Source: a virus. Taken from it: DNA of 31,836 nucleotides. The position numbers were made by a program, and so were the translations under genes. Positions 24,909 through 31,836 of the stretch are shown in pieces. The stretch is taken from IMG/VR virus record IMGVR_UViG_3300030117_003339, positions 1 through 31,836 of that record; one strand, written 5' to 3'. Numbering within the stretch: position 1 is the first letter of the stretch; the number at the start of each line of letters is the position of its first letter. The notes beneath the pieces are model-generated. The model was not told where the DNA came from and searched no databases. It worked only from the letters and a program-made list of their open reading frames with translations.

Positions 24909-26401
24909 TATACAAAGTGTCTATTGAACTGATTAATTTTCTTTATTGGGTTTGTTGAAATTTCAACGACTGCAGTTGTACCCTCTTCACTACCACTAGA
25001 AATTACTTTTGTTCCATTTTTATTTATTCCGCTTTGGGAAGTATCAACAGGAACAACAATAGTTTTACCGCCAGTTGGTGATATTAGATTCATTTCATCT
25101 GGTTTGTAATTTTTTTTCATGTTCTGTATAAATTCTTCACTAGCCTCAACTTGTACAGAACTTGTATTAACATTAAATTTATCATGAAGAACTATCTCAA
25201 GTGCTCTATAGTCAAATTCTTCATCGCCAGTAAAGTCAGGATGTTTATTATGAAGTCTTAAAAACTCTTTCTTTGCTTCTTCTTTGGTTAGTCCATCAAC
25301 TCCTAAACCTGGTGGTGAGAATCTCATAGTCTCACCAAATTTGTGATATACTACTACCTTTGGTTCTTCATTATTTTCAGTGCTAGTTTCTTTACTAGTG
25401 CTAACAAAGTTAACTTCTCCATTATTCTGTAAAGAGAGATCTTTTTTCTCATTTGTACTGTCTAAATTTATTTTATCATCAAGTTTTTCAAGATCAGTAT
25501 TGATTTCTTCGTTAGTGTCACTAGTACCACCATCACCATACTGATTAGTACCAAAAAATTCAGAAGGACTTAATTCGTTTCTATCAATTTGGTTACTTAA
25601 TATTTGTGACTCTTTAGAATCACCAATATTCTCATTTTGATACAACTTATCAACCTCTGCTTCATATTGTTGTTGTGTTATTTCTCCCGAATCTCTTTTC
25701 TCTTGTAAAGCGGTTATTTGATTAACTCTTTCATTAGATTCTGCAACAACCTCTTGATCAGATTTTGGTAAACCATCAACTATCCTTTCACCTTCTTTTT
25801 TTGCATTTTCTATATCTTTTTTAATTCTTTCTTGATCTGCATTCCAATCTTTTTCTAATGTCTCAGCAACTTTTTTACCCTCTTCCATCTGTTTCTCAAT
25901 CTCATCTTTCTTCTCTTCAAACCCAAACATTTCTTTTATATTGGATATCCATTCTTTAACTGTGTTTATAATTACATCACTAACTTCTGTTACTTTATCA
26001 ACAAAATTATCTACCCATTCTTTTACACCTTTTAACCAATCAACAATTTTTTCTACTTCTTCAATAATTTTTGGTAAATTAACAACAAGAAATCCAACTA
26101 ATAATGCACCAGCAGCACCAAATAACCTCTCTACGAAAGATTTACCTGCAGCTGCAACAGCTGTTACTCCTTTTCCCATAAAATTTTTCTTCTTCTTTGC
26201 TTCAATCATTTTCTCTGCATCTGCCTTCTTTTTCCTCGCAAACATTCTTCGGAGAAATCCCTGTTTCTTCTTAGATGCGGCTTTATCTCTTTTAACTTCC
26301 TTTCCTAAAGATTTACGAATACCTTGAGTTGTCTCTCTGATAGCAAGAATGCCAGCACCAATTTCTAGTGCTTGATCCTTAGTAGGCATTAAAGTTGCCA
26401 T
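24908..26401 (-). CDS. coiled-coil virion protein with a membrane segment
   Basis: This 497-aa protein has a very basic N-terminus (KRDKAASKKKQGFLRRMF, KKKADAEKMIEAKKKK), one long apolar segment at about 92-112 (GAAGALLVGFLVVNLP) and a charged helical region (about 115-260, with many Glu/Lys). An acidic, Asn/Ser-rich linker follows, then a compact C-terminal part. Basic plus coiled-coil plus one apolar helix fits a tail-tube lumen protein such as a tape-measure-related or hub component. TAATG overlaps join it to both neighbours. No family name is certain. Confidence 0.65.
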   Translation of the reverse strand: MATLMPTKDQALEIGAGILAIRETTQGIRKSLGKEVKRDKAASKKKQGFLRRMFARKKKADAEKMIEAKKKKNFMGKGVTAVAAAGKSFVERLFGAAGALLVGFLVVNLPKIIEEVEKIVDWLKGVKEWVDNFVDKVTEVSDVIINTVKEWISNIKEMFGFEEKKDEIEKQMEEGKKVAETLEKDWNADQERIKKDIENAKKEGERIVDGLPKSDQEVVAESNERVNQITALQEKRDSGEITQQQYEAEVDKLYQNENIGDSKESQILSNQIDRNELSPSEFFGTNQYGDGGTSDTNEEINTDLEKLDDKINLDSTNEKKDLSLQNNGEVNFVSTSKETSTENNEEPKVVVYHKFGETMRFSPPGLGVDGLTKEEAKKEFLRLHNKHPDFTGDEEFDYRALEIVLHDKFNVNTSSVQVEASEEFIQNMKKNYKPDEMNLISPTGGKTIVVPVDTSQSGINKNGTKVISSGSEEGTTAVVEISTNPIKKINQFNRHFV

Positions 26402-28176
26402 TAGTCATAGACTCCATAATTAGTTTGAGCCAAATCTCTATAAAAATTATCATTATCAAAAATTGAAAAAGCTGGTAAATCTGTTTCAGCAAAGAAACTA
26501 GTGGAAGTTATATCAGAATCAACATTAGTATCATCCTGACTAATATCAAATGGAACTATGTTGAATTTTTCATTAAAAGCATCATAATCACTAATTTGAT
26601 TTGCTAATGACAAATTTTCATTCGTAAAAGCATTAGCAGTTGAGGAAATATCTAGATCAGAATTTTCATTATTTTGAGTAAGAGAATTAGTATCTTCACC
26701 CATTAATACTGGATTTCCTTCTGGCATTCTTTCTATGTCTTCAACAAGATCTGTATTCATGGTACCTAGATTATTAAAAGTATTGATTGCTAATTTTCTT
26801 AATCCTGGTGTAAGACCTTCTTTAACTTGAACTGCATCTAGAATAGGACCTGGCATTACCATTTTACCCCACCAATCAGCATTATAAAGTAAATTACCCA
26901 TATCATTTTTTCTTAAAATAGCATCTAGATAATTTTTACCATCATTTGACATCTGCTTTCTTGATGCTTTAACAGAATCAAGATACTTAATCATATTATC
27001 CTTGTGAAGTTGTTGCTCAACCATCATTGCATTAATTTTTGTCATTATATTATCAGGTACCTCTTCAAAGGTTCTTGCACCATCCATTAATGCAGTTATT
27101 TCCTGTGCTAGTGAATAAAACTTAGCCCATTCACCTCTAAAATTTTCAATGAGTTTTGGAATAGTATTGAATAATTTTGTATCCTTTTCAGACATATTTT
27201 TAGGATCCCATTGATCCCAATTACCAGTATGAGACATCCTGAGTCTATTATTATAAGCCATTAATAATTTTGCATTATCATTGGTCATGCTCATAATTGC
27301 GAGTTCAGCATCATTTTTCATCTCACCAGTCTGTTGATTTACCAAACTTGGATCTGCTTGAAGTAAAGCATCAATTCGGTTTCTCTCATTTATTCGGTAT
27401 TGTTCCATACCAACTTCTTGAATTTCTGCAATTGCTTCTTGGTTAATAGGAGCGTAAGATCCAATACCTTCTCCATCAGGACCATATTCACCTTTTAAAA
27501 ACTTATAAAGTTCTGTTCCTGTATATGCTATACCTACAGCAGCAATAATTCCTAACCAAACATAAGGATTTCCTAATAATGCTAACACTCCTTTAAATGC
27601 TCCACCCACTCCAATACTACCTATTACAGTTCCTATTGCAGATGAAATAAGTGGTAATCCAACATTAATTGCAAGAAATACTCCAGCAGCTACACCTAAT
27701 ATTGTTTTAATATCTTTTTCTAATTGCTCAAGAATACTTTTATCTCCCTCCATCCAAGCTTCTATACCTTTTAGACCTTTCACAGCAATCGTGCCTATAC
27801 CCAATGCACCAAGCACTTTGATTAGTCGTTCAAATATACCTGCCGTAGTGTCCTTCATCTTCTGTATCGGTTTTAGCACTGCATTACTTAAAATCCCCTC
27901 AAGTGCTTTTTCTGCCCCAGATTTTTGCCTTGCATCTTCGTCTCTCTGTTGTTTTTTTAATTCTGCATCATCTTCTTTTTTCTCATTTAATGCTTGTGTT
28001 TGCAGTAAATCAGCAATTGCTCCTAAATTCTTATGAATCGCAAAAAGATTTTTACTAAGTCCTATAAATGCTTTTGAATCCTCCTTAGAATTTCCAGCAA
28101 AATCCCTATCAGTAGATGCTCGTTGTCGATCAGTTCTACTAGATTTTGGAAATACTTTACTTGCTTGTACCGACAT
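26401..28176 (-). CDS. tape-measure-like protein with apolar core segments
   Basis: This 591-aa protein has a charged N-terminal coiled-coil region (about 40-95), then a run of apolar segments at about 145-215 (TILGVAAGVFLAINVGLP, then GVLALLGNPYVWLGIIAAVG). Helices and an acidic Asn/Ser/Asp-rich C-terminal tail follow. Tape-measure proteins often carry such segments, and T4's gp29 is close in length (590 aa). The gene lies in the hub block, before the 497-aa coiled-coil gene and directly after the small 58-aa gene. A tape measure or tail-length determinant is the best guess, held with caution. Confidence 0.6.
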   Translation of the reverse strand: MSVQASKVFPKSSRTDRQRASTDRDFAGNSKEDSKAFIGLSKNLFAIHKNLGAIADLLQTQALNEKKEDDAELKKQQRDEDARQKSGAEKALEGILSNAVLKPIQKMKDTTAGIFERLIKVLGALGIGTIAVKGLKGIEAWMEGDKSILEQLEKDIKTILGVAAGVFLAINVGLPLISSAIGTVIGSIGVGGAFKGVLALLGNPYVWLGIIAAVGIAYTGTELYKFLKGEYGPDGEGIGSYAPINQEAIAEIQEVGMEQYRINERNRIDALLQADPSLVNQQTGEMKNDAELAIMSMTNDNAKLLMAYNNRLRMSHTGNWDQWDPKNMSEKDTKLFNTIPKLIENFRGEWAKFYSLAQEITALMDGARTFEEVPDNIMTKINAMMVEQQLHKDNMIKYLDSVKASRKQMSNDGKNYLDAILRKNDMGNLLYNADWWGKMVMPGPILDAVQVKEGLTPGLRKLAINTFNNLGTMNTDLVEDIERMPEGNPVLMGEDTNSLTQNNENSDLDISSTANAFTNENLSLANQISDYDAFNEKFNIVPFDISQDDTNVDSDITSTSFFAETDLPAFSIFDNDNFYRDLAQTNYGVYD

Positions 28177-28352
28177 TAGCCTCTAGCTTGTTGGTTTTTT
28201 AGATTTTCTTCTTCAATATATTGTTGGAGGAGATTAATGTATATATCTCGTTCCCAAGGAATCATGTTTTCGATATCACTCAAACTGTATTTATGATGCT
28301 GCATCAAGGCGAAATTAATTTTATAAAACGCCACGATATCTTGGTGCAACAT
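28176..28352 (-). CDS. 58-aa conserved-looking baseplate-cluster protein
   Basis: This small gene (59 codons with stop) fills the gap between gp26 and the tape-measure-like gene. The ATG is at 28352, 2 nt after the gp26 stop, and its TAA overlaps the next ATG as TAATG. The protein reads MLHQDIVAFYKINFALMQHH, then KYSLSDIENMIPWERDIYIN and a Gln/Glu helix. The YSLxDIExMIPWER pattern resembles small tail-assembly chaperones. Exact junctions on both sides are strong evidence that it is real, even though it is short. Function is inferred from position only. Confidence 0.75.
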   Translation of the reverse strand: MLHQDIVAFYKINFALMQHHKYSLSDIENMIPWERDIYINLLQQYIEEENLKNQQARG

Positions 28353-28354
28353 CG

Positions 28355-29068
28355 CTAACTGAAAAAAGCTGCTAAACCCTCCAACTTCACATCGCTCTCC
28401 ATCTTTGTATTGGGATTAGTAATTGTAACAGTATGCTCTAGTTTAGGCATGGTATTGAAAAACTTTTCTACCTGCTTAAATGCATTTGATGGTAATGTCT
28501 CTACAAATGCAAGCCATTCTTTTTTAGAATGATCCTTTGCAGACCATGTTTCTTCATCTGTATAAATCATGTCTATACAAGAAGCAATAACATCAAATGA
28601 TGCAGTTACTTGATCTCTTTCTCCAAAATTTTGATTAACAAACTCAGTAAGAGAAGGATATCTCATCCTAAGAGTTAACTTTTCATCTAATTTAATATCT
28701 TTACTATGCTCTGGATCAATCTTAACTTGTATTTCATCAATACTTACTGTTACAGGAACTTTAGTTTGACCATCATCAGGGCAAGTTGCCATGACCTCAA
28801 TAGTTTCACCAATGGATTTACCACGAACATGAAGGAATAGATATTCAATGTCAAATGTGGATAATCTATCTACTCTAATTCCACGAGTATTGATACATGC
28901 AGATAGAACATCTTTAATTGCTCTACCAACTTGATCCATATTATCACTTTCCATTGCCATGATAAGAACTTTTTCTTCTTTGACTAGGAAAGGTCTATAT
29001 GTAATTTTTTTACCCGACGAAGGAATAGTTAATGTATAGGTCGGGGTAACAATTTTAGGTAATGGCAT
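28355..29068 (-). CDS. 26: baseplate hub subunit gp26
   Basis: I use the ATG at 29068 (MPLPKIVTPTYTLTIPSSGK), giving 237 aa, because GAGG lies 8 nt upstream and the longer frame would intrude deeply into ho1. The N-terminal PSSGKKITYRPFLVKEEKVLIMA matches cyanophage gp26 proteins as I know them; T4 gp26 (208 aa) is a baseplate hub assembly protein. A central RGKSIGETIEVMATCPDDG contains a single Cys with Asp/Gly. The start overlaps the ho1 stop by 14 nt. Assembly partner of the 58-aa and hub genes that follow. Confidence 0.78.
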   Translation of the reverse strand: MPLPKIVTPTYTLTIPSSGKKITYRPFLVKEEKVLIMAMESDNMDQVGRAIKDVLSACINTRGIRVDRLSTFDIEYLFLHVRGKSIGETIEVMATCPDDGQTKVPVTVSIDEIQVKIDPEHSKDIKLDEKLTLRMRYPSLTEFVNQNFGERDQVTASFDVIASCIDMIYTDEETWSAKDHSKKEWLAFVETLPSNAFKQVEKFFNTMPKLEHTVTITNPNTKMESDVKLEGLAAFFS

Positions 29069-29741
29069 CAGTATTTCCTCTAAGTACTCCGCAGAAGTAA
29101 GCAACTGCAGATTTAAACGCATTACCATCCAATTCATCAAACATGAACATATTTAAACGAAATGCGTAATTTGCTTCAGTAACGATAGCAGACACTTGTG
29201 ATTGTGTCACAGGCATCTTATTTAGTGTAGCACGATATGTGTTTTTAAATTCTTTTTTGTTCTCTATATCAGGAAACTCATAGAAGTCTAGACCTCCATC
29301 AGTTAACTTTAATGCTTTCTCTGCAATATTCTTAAGAATCTGTCCACCAGATAGATCTCCAAGATATCTTGTATAATGATGTCCTATAAGAAGTTCTGGT
29401 TCTTCATGGGCAACCTTTCCAATACGATCAATGTATTGTTGACATGCTTTTGAAGGATAAATGTTATCTCTCCAGTCAGCACCAAAGAAGTATTCACAGT
29501 CCTTTGCTAATGCATCATGACGGTAAAGTTCTTTAATATCTAAAGATCCAACGAGAGGATCATCTTTTAATCTTCTAACCTCTGACTCTATAGTGTGGTA
29601 TATGAAATAATAGTTAGCAACAAGTTGTCTATATTTTTCTTTGTTTACTACACCACGAAGAAAGGAAGAAACAAACTTAGTATTCTCTGCAGCAGAGTGA
29701 GATTGTTTAGTTCCTACTTTTAAATCTTTAGCAAGTCCCAT
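29055..29741 (-). CDS. ho1: heme oxygenase (biliverdin-producing)
   Basis: This 228-aa protein is a bacterial/cyanobacterial heme oxygenase: TKQSHSAAEN with the proximal heme ligand H15, the distal helix GDLSGGQ at 128-134, and conserved HHYTRYLGD near 121-129. Heme oxygenase opens heme to biliverdin IXalpha with ferredoxin electrons, the first step to phycobilin pigments. Cyanophages carry ho1 as a host-derived gene supporting light harvesting or phytochrome-like pigments. It sits oddly within the tail block, between the tube initiator and gp26, and has its own extended -10 promoter just upstream. Its tail overlaps the gp26 start. Confidence 0.96.
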   Translation of the reverse strand: MGLAKDLKVGTKQSHSAAENTKFVSSFLRGVVNKEKYRQLVANYYFIYHTIESEVRRLKDDPLVGSLDIKELYRHDALAKDCEYFFGADWRDNIYPSKACQQYIDRIGKVAHEEPELLIGHHYTRYLGDLSGGQILKNIAEKALKLTDGGLDFYEFPDIENKKEFKNTYRATLNKMPVTQSQVSAIVTEANYAFRLNMFMFDELDGNAFKSAVAYFCGVLRGNTDAIT

Positions 29742-29763
29742 ATAATAATAAACACTACCTTAT

Positions 29764-29772
29764 ATTATAACA
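29764..29772 (-). promoter_or_regulatory. extended -10 promoter for heme oxygenase
   Basis: The minus strand reads TGTTATAAT, a perfect extended -10 (TGnTATAAT), in the 34-nt gap before the heme oxygenase ATG. No good -35 is seen at 17 nt, as is usual for extended -10 promoters. The transcript would start near 29758, and an AGGT lies in the leader. This suggests that ho1 is expressed by host polymerase independently of late tail genes. Confidence 0.65.
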
Positions 29773-29775
29773 CAT

Positions 29776-30663
29776 TTATGCGATATATTCTTTAGGTAAA
29801 CCACCATTATTATCTGGAGATGTCAGAAGGATCTTCATTGTCTCAGAATCACTATATTCTTTATTAGGATCAAGAATTATGTCACCATTTTCTAATCCTG
29901 CATATGAAGTACCACCTGAATTACCAGTTAATTGTAATCCACTAACTGTAGGAGTATTACCTACAGCATTACCTGCATGGTCTAAGAAACTAGCTGGATA
30001 TGGGTTATTGGGATTTCCACTACCTTGATTAGTCCTAGTATCTTGTCTTCTAAGATTACCAAAGTAGTATCTATCATAAGCAAATGAAACCGATATTTCT
30101 AAGATTTGAGCTGTATCGTAACTAACCGCAACAGGAGTGATATTAACTGGAAATGAATTTAGGAAAGTATAATCTATACTATTACCATGATTCTTATCAA
30201 ATTTCTTTAAATTTAAAGTATCACACTTATATTCTGAAGGATACTGCATTCTATGATAATATGCTTTTCTATTTCTCATAGTGCCTGATCCACTTGATAT
30301 AAATTCTTGCCATAGTTCAAAGAATCTAATTACTCTATAATCATCATCAACCATGAAAGTAAATGATGCATCTGTGTATATTCTTGTATGAGCATACTTT
30401 TGATTAATGCCCATATAGTTACCATTAATCTGAGCTGTAGCGTATGCAGTTCCAGGTAATGCTGCACCTTTACACAATAAACCTAGATCTCTGAAGACAA
30501 ATGCGTTATCTATAGTATCTTCACTCTTTAACTTAATATAGGTCAACAATTGCCAAGGCATTGCTGGAAATGATAACTCATAATGACTAGTCGTTGCTAC
30601 TTTTGTAAACAACGGTAGGATATCAGATGTTCTTCTTACTCTTGGTGATCCGTCTCTTGACAC
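29776..30663 (-). CDS. tail tube initiator / tube cap (gp54- or gp48-like)
   Basis: This 295-aa protein starts at GTG (30663; AAAGG lies 8 nt upstream). Sequence features shared with tail-tube-fold proteins include KGAALPGTAYATAQINGNYM at about 65-84, YAHTRIYTDASFTFMVDDDY at about 90-109, FFELWQEFISSGSG, MQYPSEYKCDTLNLKKFD, and SYDTAQILEISVSFAYDRYY. T4 gp54 and gp48 are tube-fold proteins that nucleate the tube on the baseplate, and location beside hub genes fits. Which of the two it is cannot be decided here; tube protein gp19 is normally shorter. The Asn/Gly-rich C-terminus is specific to this protein. Confidence 0.72.
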   Translation of the reverse strand: MSRDGSPRVRRTSDILPLFTKVATTSHYELSFPAMPWQLLTYIKLKSEDTIDNAFVFRDLGLLCKGAALPGTAYATAQINGNYMGINQKYAHTRIYTDASFTFMVDDDYRVIRFFELWQEFISSGSGTMRNRKAYYHRMQYPSEYKCDTLNLKKFDKNHGNSIDYTFLNSFPVNITPVAVSYDTAQILEISVSFAYDRYYFGNLRRQDTRTNQGSGNPNNPYPASFLDHAGNAVGNTPTVSGLQLTGNSGGTSYAGLENGDIILDPNKEYSDSETMKILLTSPDNNGGLPKEYIA

Positions 30664-30671
30664 AATAAATA
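30664..30671 (+). promoter_or_regulatory. late promoter motif AATAAATA
   Basis: AATAAATA matches the NATAAATA late motif, 20 nt before the ATG of gp4. A transcript starting near 30677 would keep the AGAGG upstream of the ATG. It overlaps the 5' end of the divergent tube-initiator leader. Confidence 0.6.
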
Positions 30672-30691
30672 CCTTTAGAGGTTATAGTACG

Positions 30692-31126
30692 ATGGCTTAT
30701 TCAGGTAAGTTCAGACCTATTAATATAGAAAAGTATAGAGGGAACCATCTAAACATTATTTATCGTAGTTTGTGGGAACGCAAGTTTATGAAGTACTGTG
30801 ATAAGAACCCAAACATACTAGAATGGGGTAGTGAAGAGATAATTATCCCATATCGTAGTCCTTTGGATAACCGTATTCACAGGTATTTTCCAGATTTTTA
30901 TATTAAAGTTCGTGAGAACACTGGTCAGATTAAAAAGTATATTATAGAGGTGAAACCAAAGAAGCAGTGTATAGAACCACAAGTTAAAAAGAGAAAAACT
31001 AAAGCATATGTCCGTGAAGTATATGAATATGCTAAGAATCAAGCAAAATGGAAAGCAGCAAAAGAATATTGTCTTGATAGAAGTTTAACTTTTAAAATTT
31101 TAACAGAGGATCATTTAGGGGTATGA
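30692..31126 (+). CDS. 4: head completion protein gp4
   Basis: This 144-aa protein matches T4 gp4 (gp50/gp65), the head completion protein that acts before tail attachment: MAYSGKFRPINIEKYRG, IIYRSLWERKFMKYCDKNPN, YRSPLDNRIHRYFPDFYIK and KYIIEVKPKKQ. It shows a PD-(D/E)xK-type arrangement, PD at 67-68 and ExK at 86-88, plus WERK at 28-31, like TnsA/Vsr-type nucleases. Length is typical. It is the first plus-strand gene here, behind a late promoter motif, and overlaps the next gene as ATGA. Confidence 0.93.
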   Translation: MAYSGKFRPINIEKYRGNHLNIIYRSLWERKFMKYCDKNPNILEWGSEEIIIPYRSPLDNRIHRYFPDFYIKVRENTGQIKKYIIEVKPKKQCIEPQVKKRKTKAYVREVYEYAKNQAKWKAAKEYCLDRSLTFKILTEDHLGV

Positions 31127-31470
31127 GTAGATTACAACCTATAGTTGATGAAATGACAGGTCTAGAAGATGCTGATGATCTCATGCTAAAGATTACAGAA
31201 GCGTTAACAGATATTGAAATTGTTCCCGAACCAGGAAATTACTATACTTTTATATACAGAGCAAAAACACCCAACATTAGATATGATGAATTTCCTCTAA
31301 TAGCCTGTACTGAAGTGCAAAGATGGGGATTTAAGGGGTTTAATTATCACTGGGGAACAATGAGAAATTACACTTGGGATGAAGTTTTAGGGCAAATGCA
31401 TGTGGTTTTATCTAGTGAAATTGCAGATGCTAGGTCTATACCTTATGCTAAATTTAAAATGTCTCTATAA
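31123..31470 (+). CDS. conserved hypothetical protein downstream of gp4
   Basis: This 115-aa protein (MSRLQPIVDEMTGLEDADDL...) has an aromatic-rich middle (YYTFIYRAKTPNIRYDEFPL, RWGFKGFNYHWGTMRNYTW) and a compact C-terminus. No enzyme signature is recognised. T4 places gp53 after gp4, but the sequence does not look like gp53. Translation is coupled to gp4 by an ATGA overlap. A late virion or assembly role is likely by position only. TATAAATA overlaps its stop codon. Confidence 0.7.
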   Translation: MSRLQPIVDEMTGLEDADDLMLKITEALTDIEIVPEPGNYYTFIYRAKTPNIRYDEFPLIACTEVQRWGFKGFNYHWGTMRNYTWDEVLGQMHVVLSSEIADARSIPYAKFKMSL

Positions 31471-31473
31471 ATA
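31466..31473 (+). promoter_or_regulatory. perfect T4-type late promoter TATAAATA
   Basis: TATAAATA, the full T4 late consensus, spans the stop codon of the gp4-downstream gene. The transcript would start near 31479, about 17 nt before the next ATG. An A/T-rich stretch follows it. Confidence 0.75.
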
Positions 31474-31495
31474 AAAAAAATTTAATATATGCCTT

Positions 31496-31798
31496 ATGCT
31501 TTCCACTCAATATCGTTTGCGACTTGAAGCAATTTGTAGATCAATAGCAGCAGGAACGGAGGTTCCATTAGAAGATATGATATGGGCAGAGAAGTTATCA
31601 AAAGCGAATACATCTGCAAGAGGAATGTTAAGTTCGGCAAGAAGATTAAAAACGGATGATGATTCGACTTTTCTTAAGTACTTGGATATAGGAGACTCGG
31701 ATCCAAGGAAACACAAAAAGGGTTTCAGTGGGGCAGACGATATAGCAGATTGGTTTAAGAATGATAAAAGATCAGATGATTGGAGACAAAGAGATTAA
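31496..31798 (+). CDS. small hypothetical protein
   Basis: This 100-aa protein (MLSTQYRLRLEAICRSIAAG...) is helical in the first half (EVPLEDMIWAEKLSKANTSA), then positively charged, and ends in Asp/Trp/Lys-rich sequence (DDIADWFKNDKRSDDWRQRD). The charged mix suggests nucleic acid or protein binding but no family is recognised. It has its own late promoter. An ATG 8 nt earlier is in another frame and closes quickly. Confidence 0.65.
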   Translation: MLSTQYRLRLEAICRSIAAGTEVPLEDMIWAEKLSKANTSARGMLSSARRLKTDDDSTFLKYLDIGDSDPRKHKKGFSGADDIADWFKNDKRSDDWRQRD

Positions 31799-31799
31799 G

Positions 31800-31807
31800 T
31801 ATAAATA
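31800..31807 (+). promoter_or_regulatory. perfect T4-type late promoter TATAAATA, leaderless geometry
   Basis: TATAAATA at 31800-31807, the exact late consensus, with the ATG of the next ORF 6 nt after it. If transcription starts 6 nt past the motif, the mRNA begins at the ATG itself. Confidence 0.7.
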
Positions 31808-31812
31808 CTTAC

Positions 31813-31836
31813 ATGAAACAATTCAACACATGGGTC
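31813..31836 (+). CDS. start of a partial gene at right edge
   Basis: From the ATG at 31813 eight codons (MKQFNTWV) run in frame off the right edge. The late promoter just upstream supports a real gene start. Too little remains for identification. Confidence 0.5.

Noticed and set aside
29069-29140. N-terminal 24-residue extension of gp26
   Set aside because: It lies inside ho1 in another frame; the ATG at 29068 has a GAGG site and gives the known N-terminus.
1-31836. CRISPR arrays, transposons, integrase or attachment sites
   Set aside because: No regular spacer-repeat arrays, transposase or integrase motifs or terminal inverted repeats were noticed; the repeats seen are within coding sequence.

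Overview
The window reads as part of a T4-like myovirus of marine picocyanobacteria (a Synechococcus or Prochlorococcus cyanophage). The evidence is AT-rich DNA, T4-type baseplate and head genes (gp5, gp26, gp4, a gp27-like hub and a gp54-like tube initiator), very large tail fibre genes, T4-type late promoter motifs (NATAAATA), and the cyanophage host-derived genes talC (transaldolase) and ho1 (heme oxygenase). Nearly everything is coding. No gene-free stretch exceeds about 220 bases, and the longest one (20011-20232) holds a promoter and a structured RNA leader.

Layout. 1-4672 (minus): a partial small gene, two tandem flavin-dependent halogenase-like genes, a protein carrying the ordered motifs of covalent nucleotidyltransferases/ligases, and a 2OG-Fe(II) oxygenase. 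4681-14339 (minus): three large adhesin or fibre genes: a collagen-like protein, an 890-aa fibre protein, and a 1748-aa fibre ending in a self-cleaving S74 chaperone domain. 14410-15556 (plus): two virion-type unknowns behind paired late promoters. 15348-17331 (minus): three exported proteins whose last gene overlaps the plus-strand gene tail-to-tail by 209 bp. 17377-20010 (minus): a tightly overlapping metabolic operon (two small proteins, one of them membrane-bound; talC; a 63-aa protein; a second 2OG oxygenase; a nitrilase-family hydrolase).

The metabolic operon is preceded by a perfect-consensus sigma-70 promoter (TTGACA, 17 nt, TATAAT). Its roughly 200-nt leader contains a three-way-junction RNA that closely matches the layout and core of a glycine riboswitch aptamer, followed by a 21-codon ORF that ends in an ATGA overlap with the first gene. 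This is the strongest regulatory discovery in the window.

20233-30663 (minus): the baseplate/tail block, comprising two spike-like beta-repeat proteins, gp5, an 88-aa protein, a gp27-like hub, two large coiled-coil/membrane-segment proteins (tape-measure candidates), a 58-aa gene, gp26, then ho1 inserted with its own extended -10 promoter, and a gp54-like tube initiator. Many of these genes are joined by TAATG overlaps. 30692-31836 (plus): head completion protein gp4, two small conserved unknowns, and the start of another gene behind a perfect TATAAATA late promoter.

All functional calls are from reading motifs and layout. No search or structure prediction was run.
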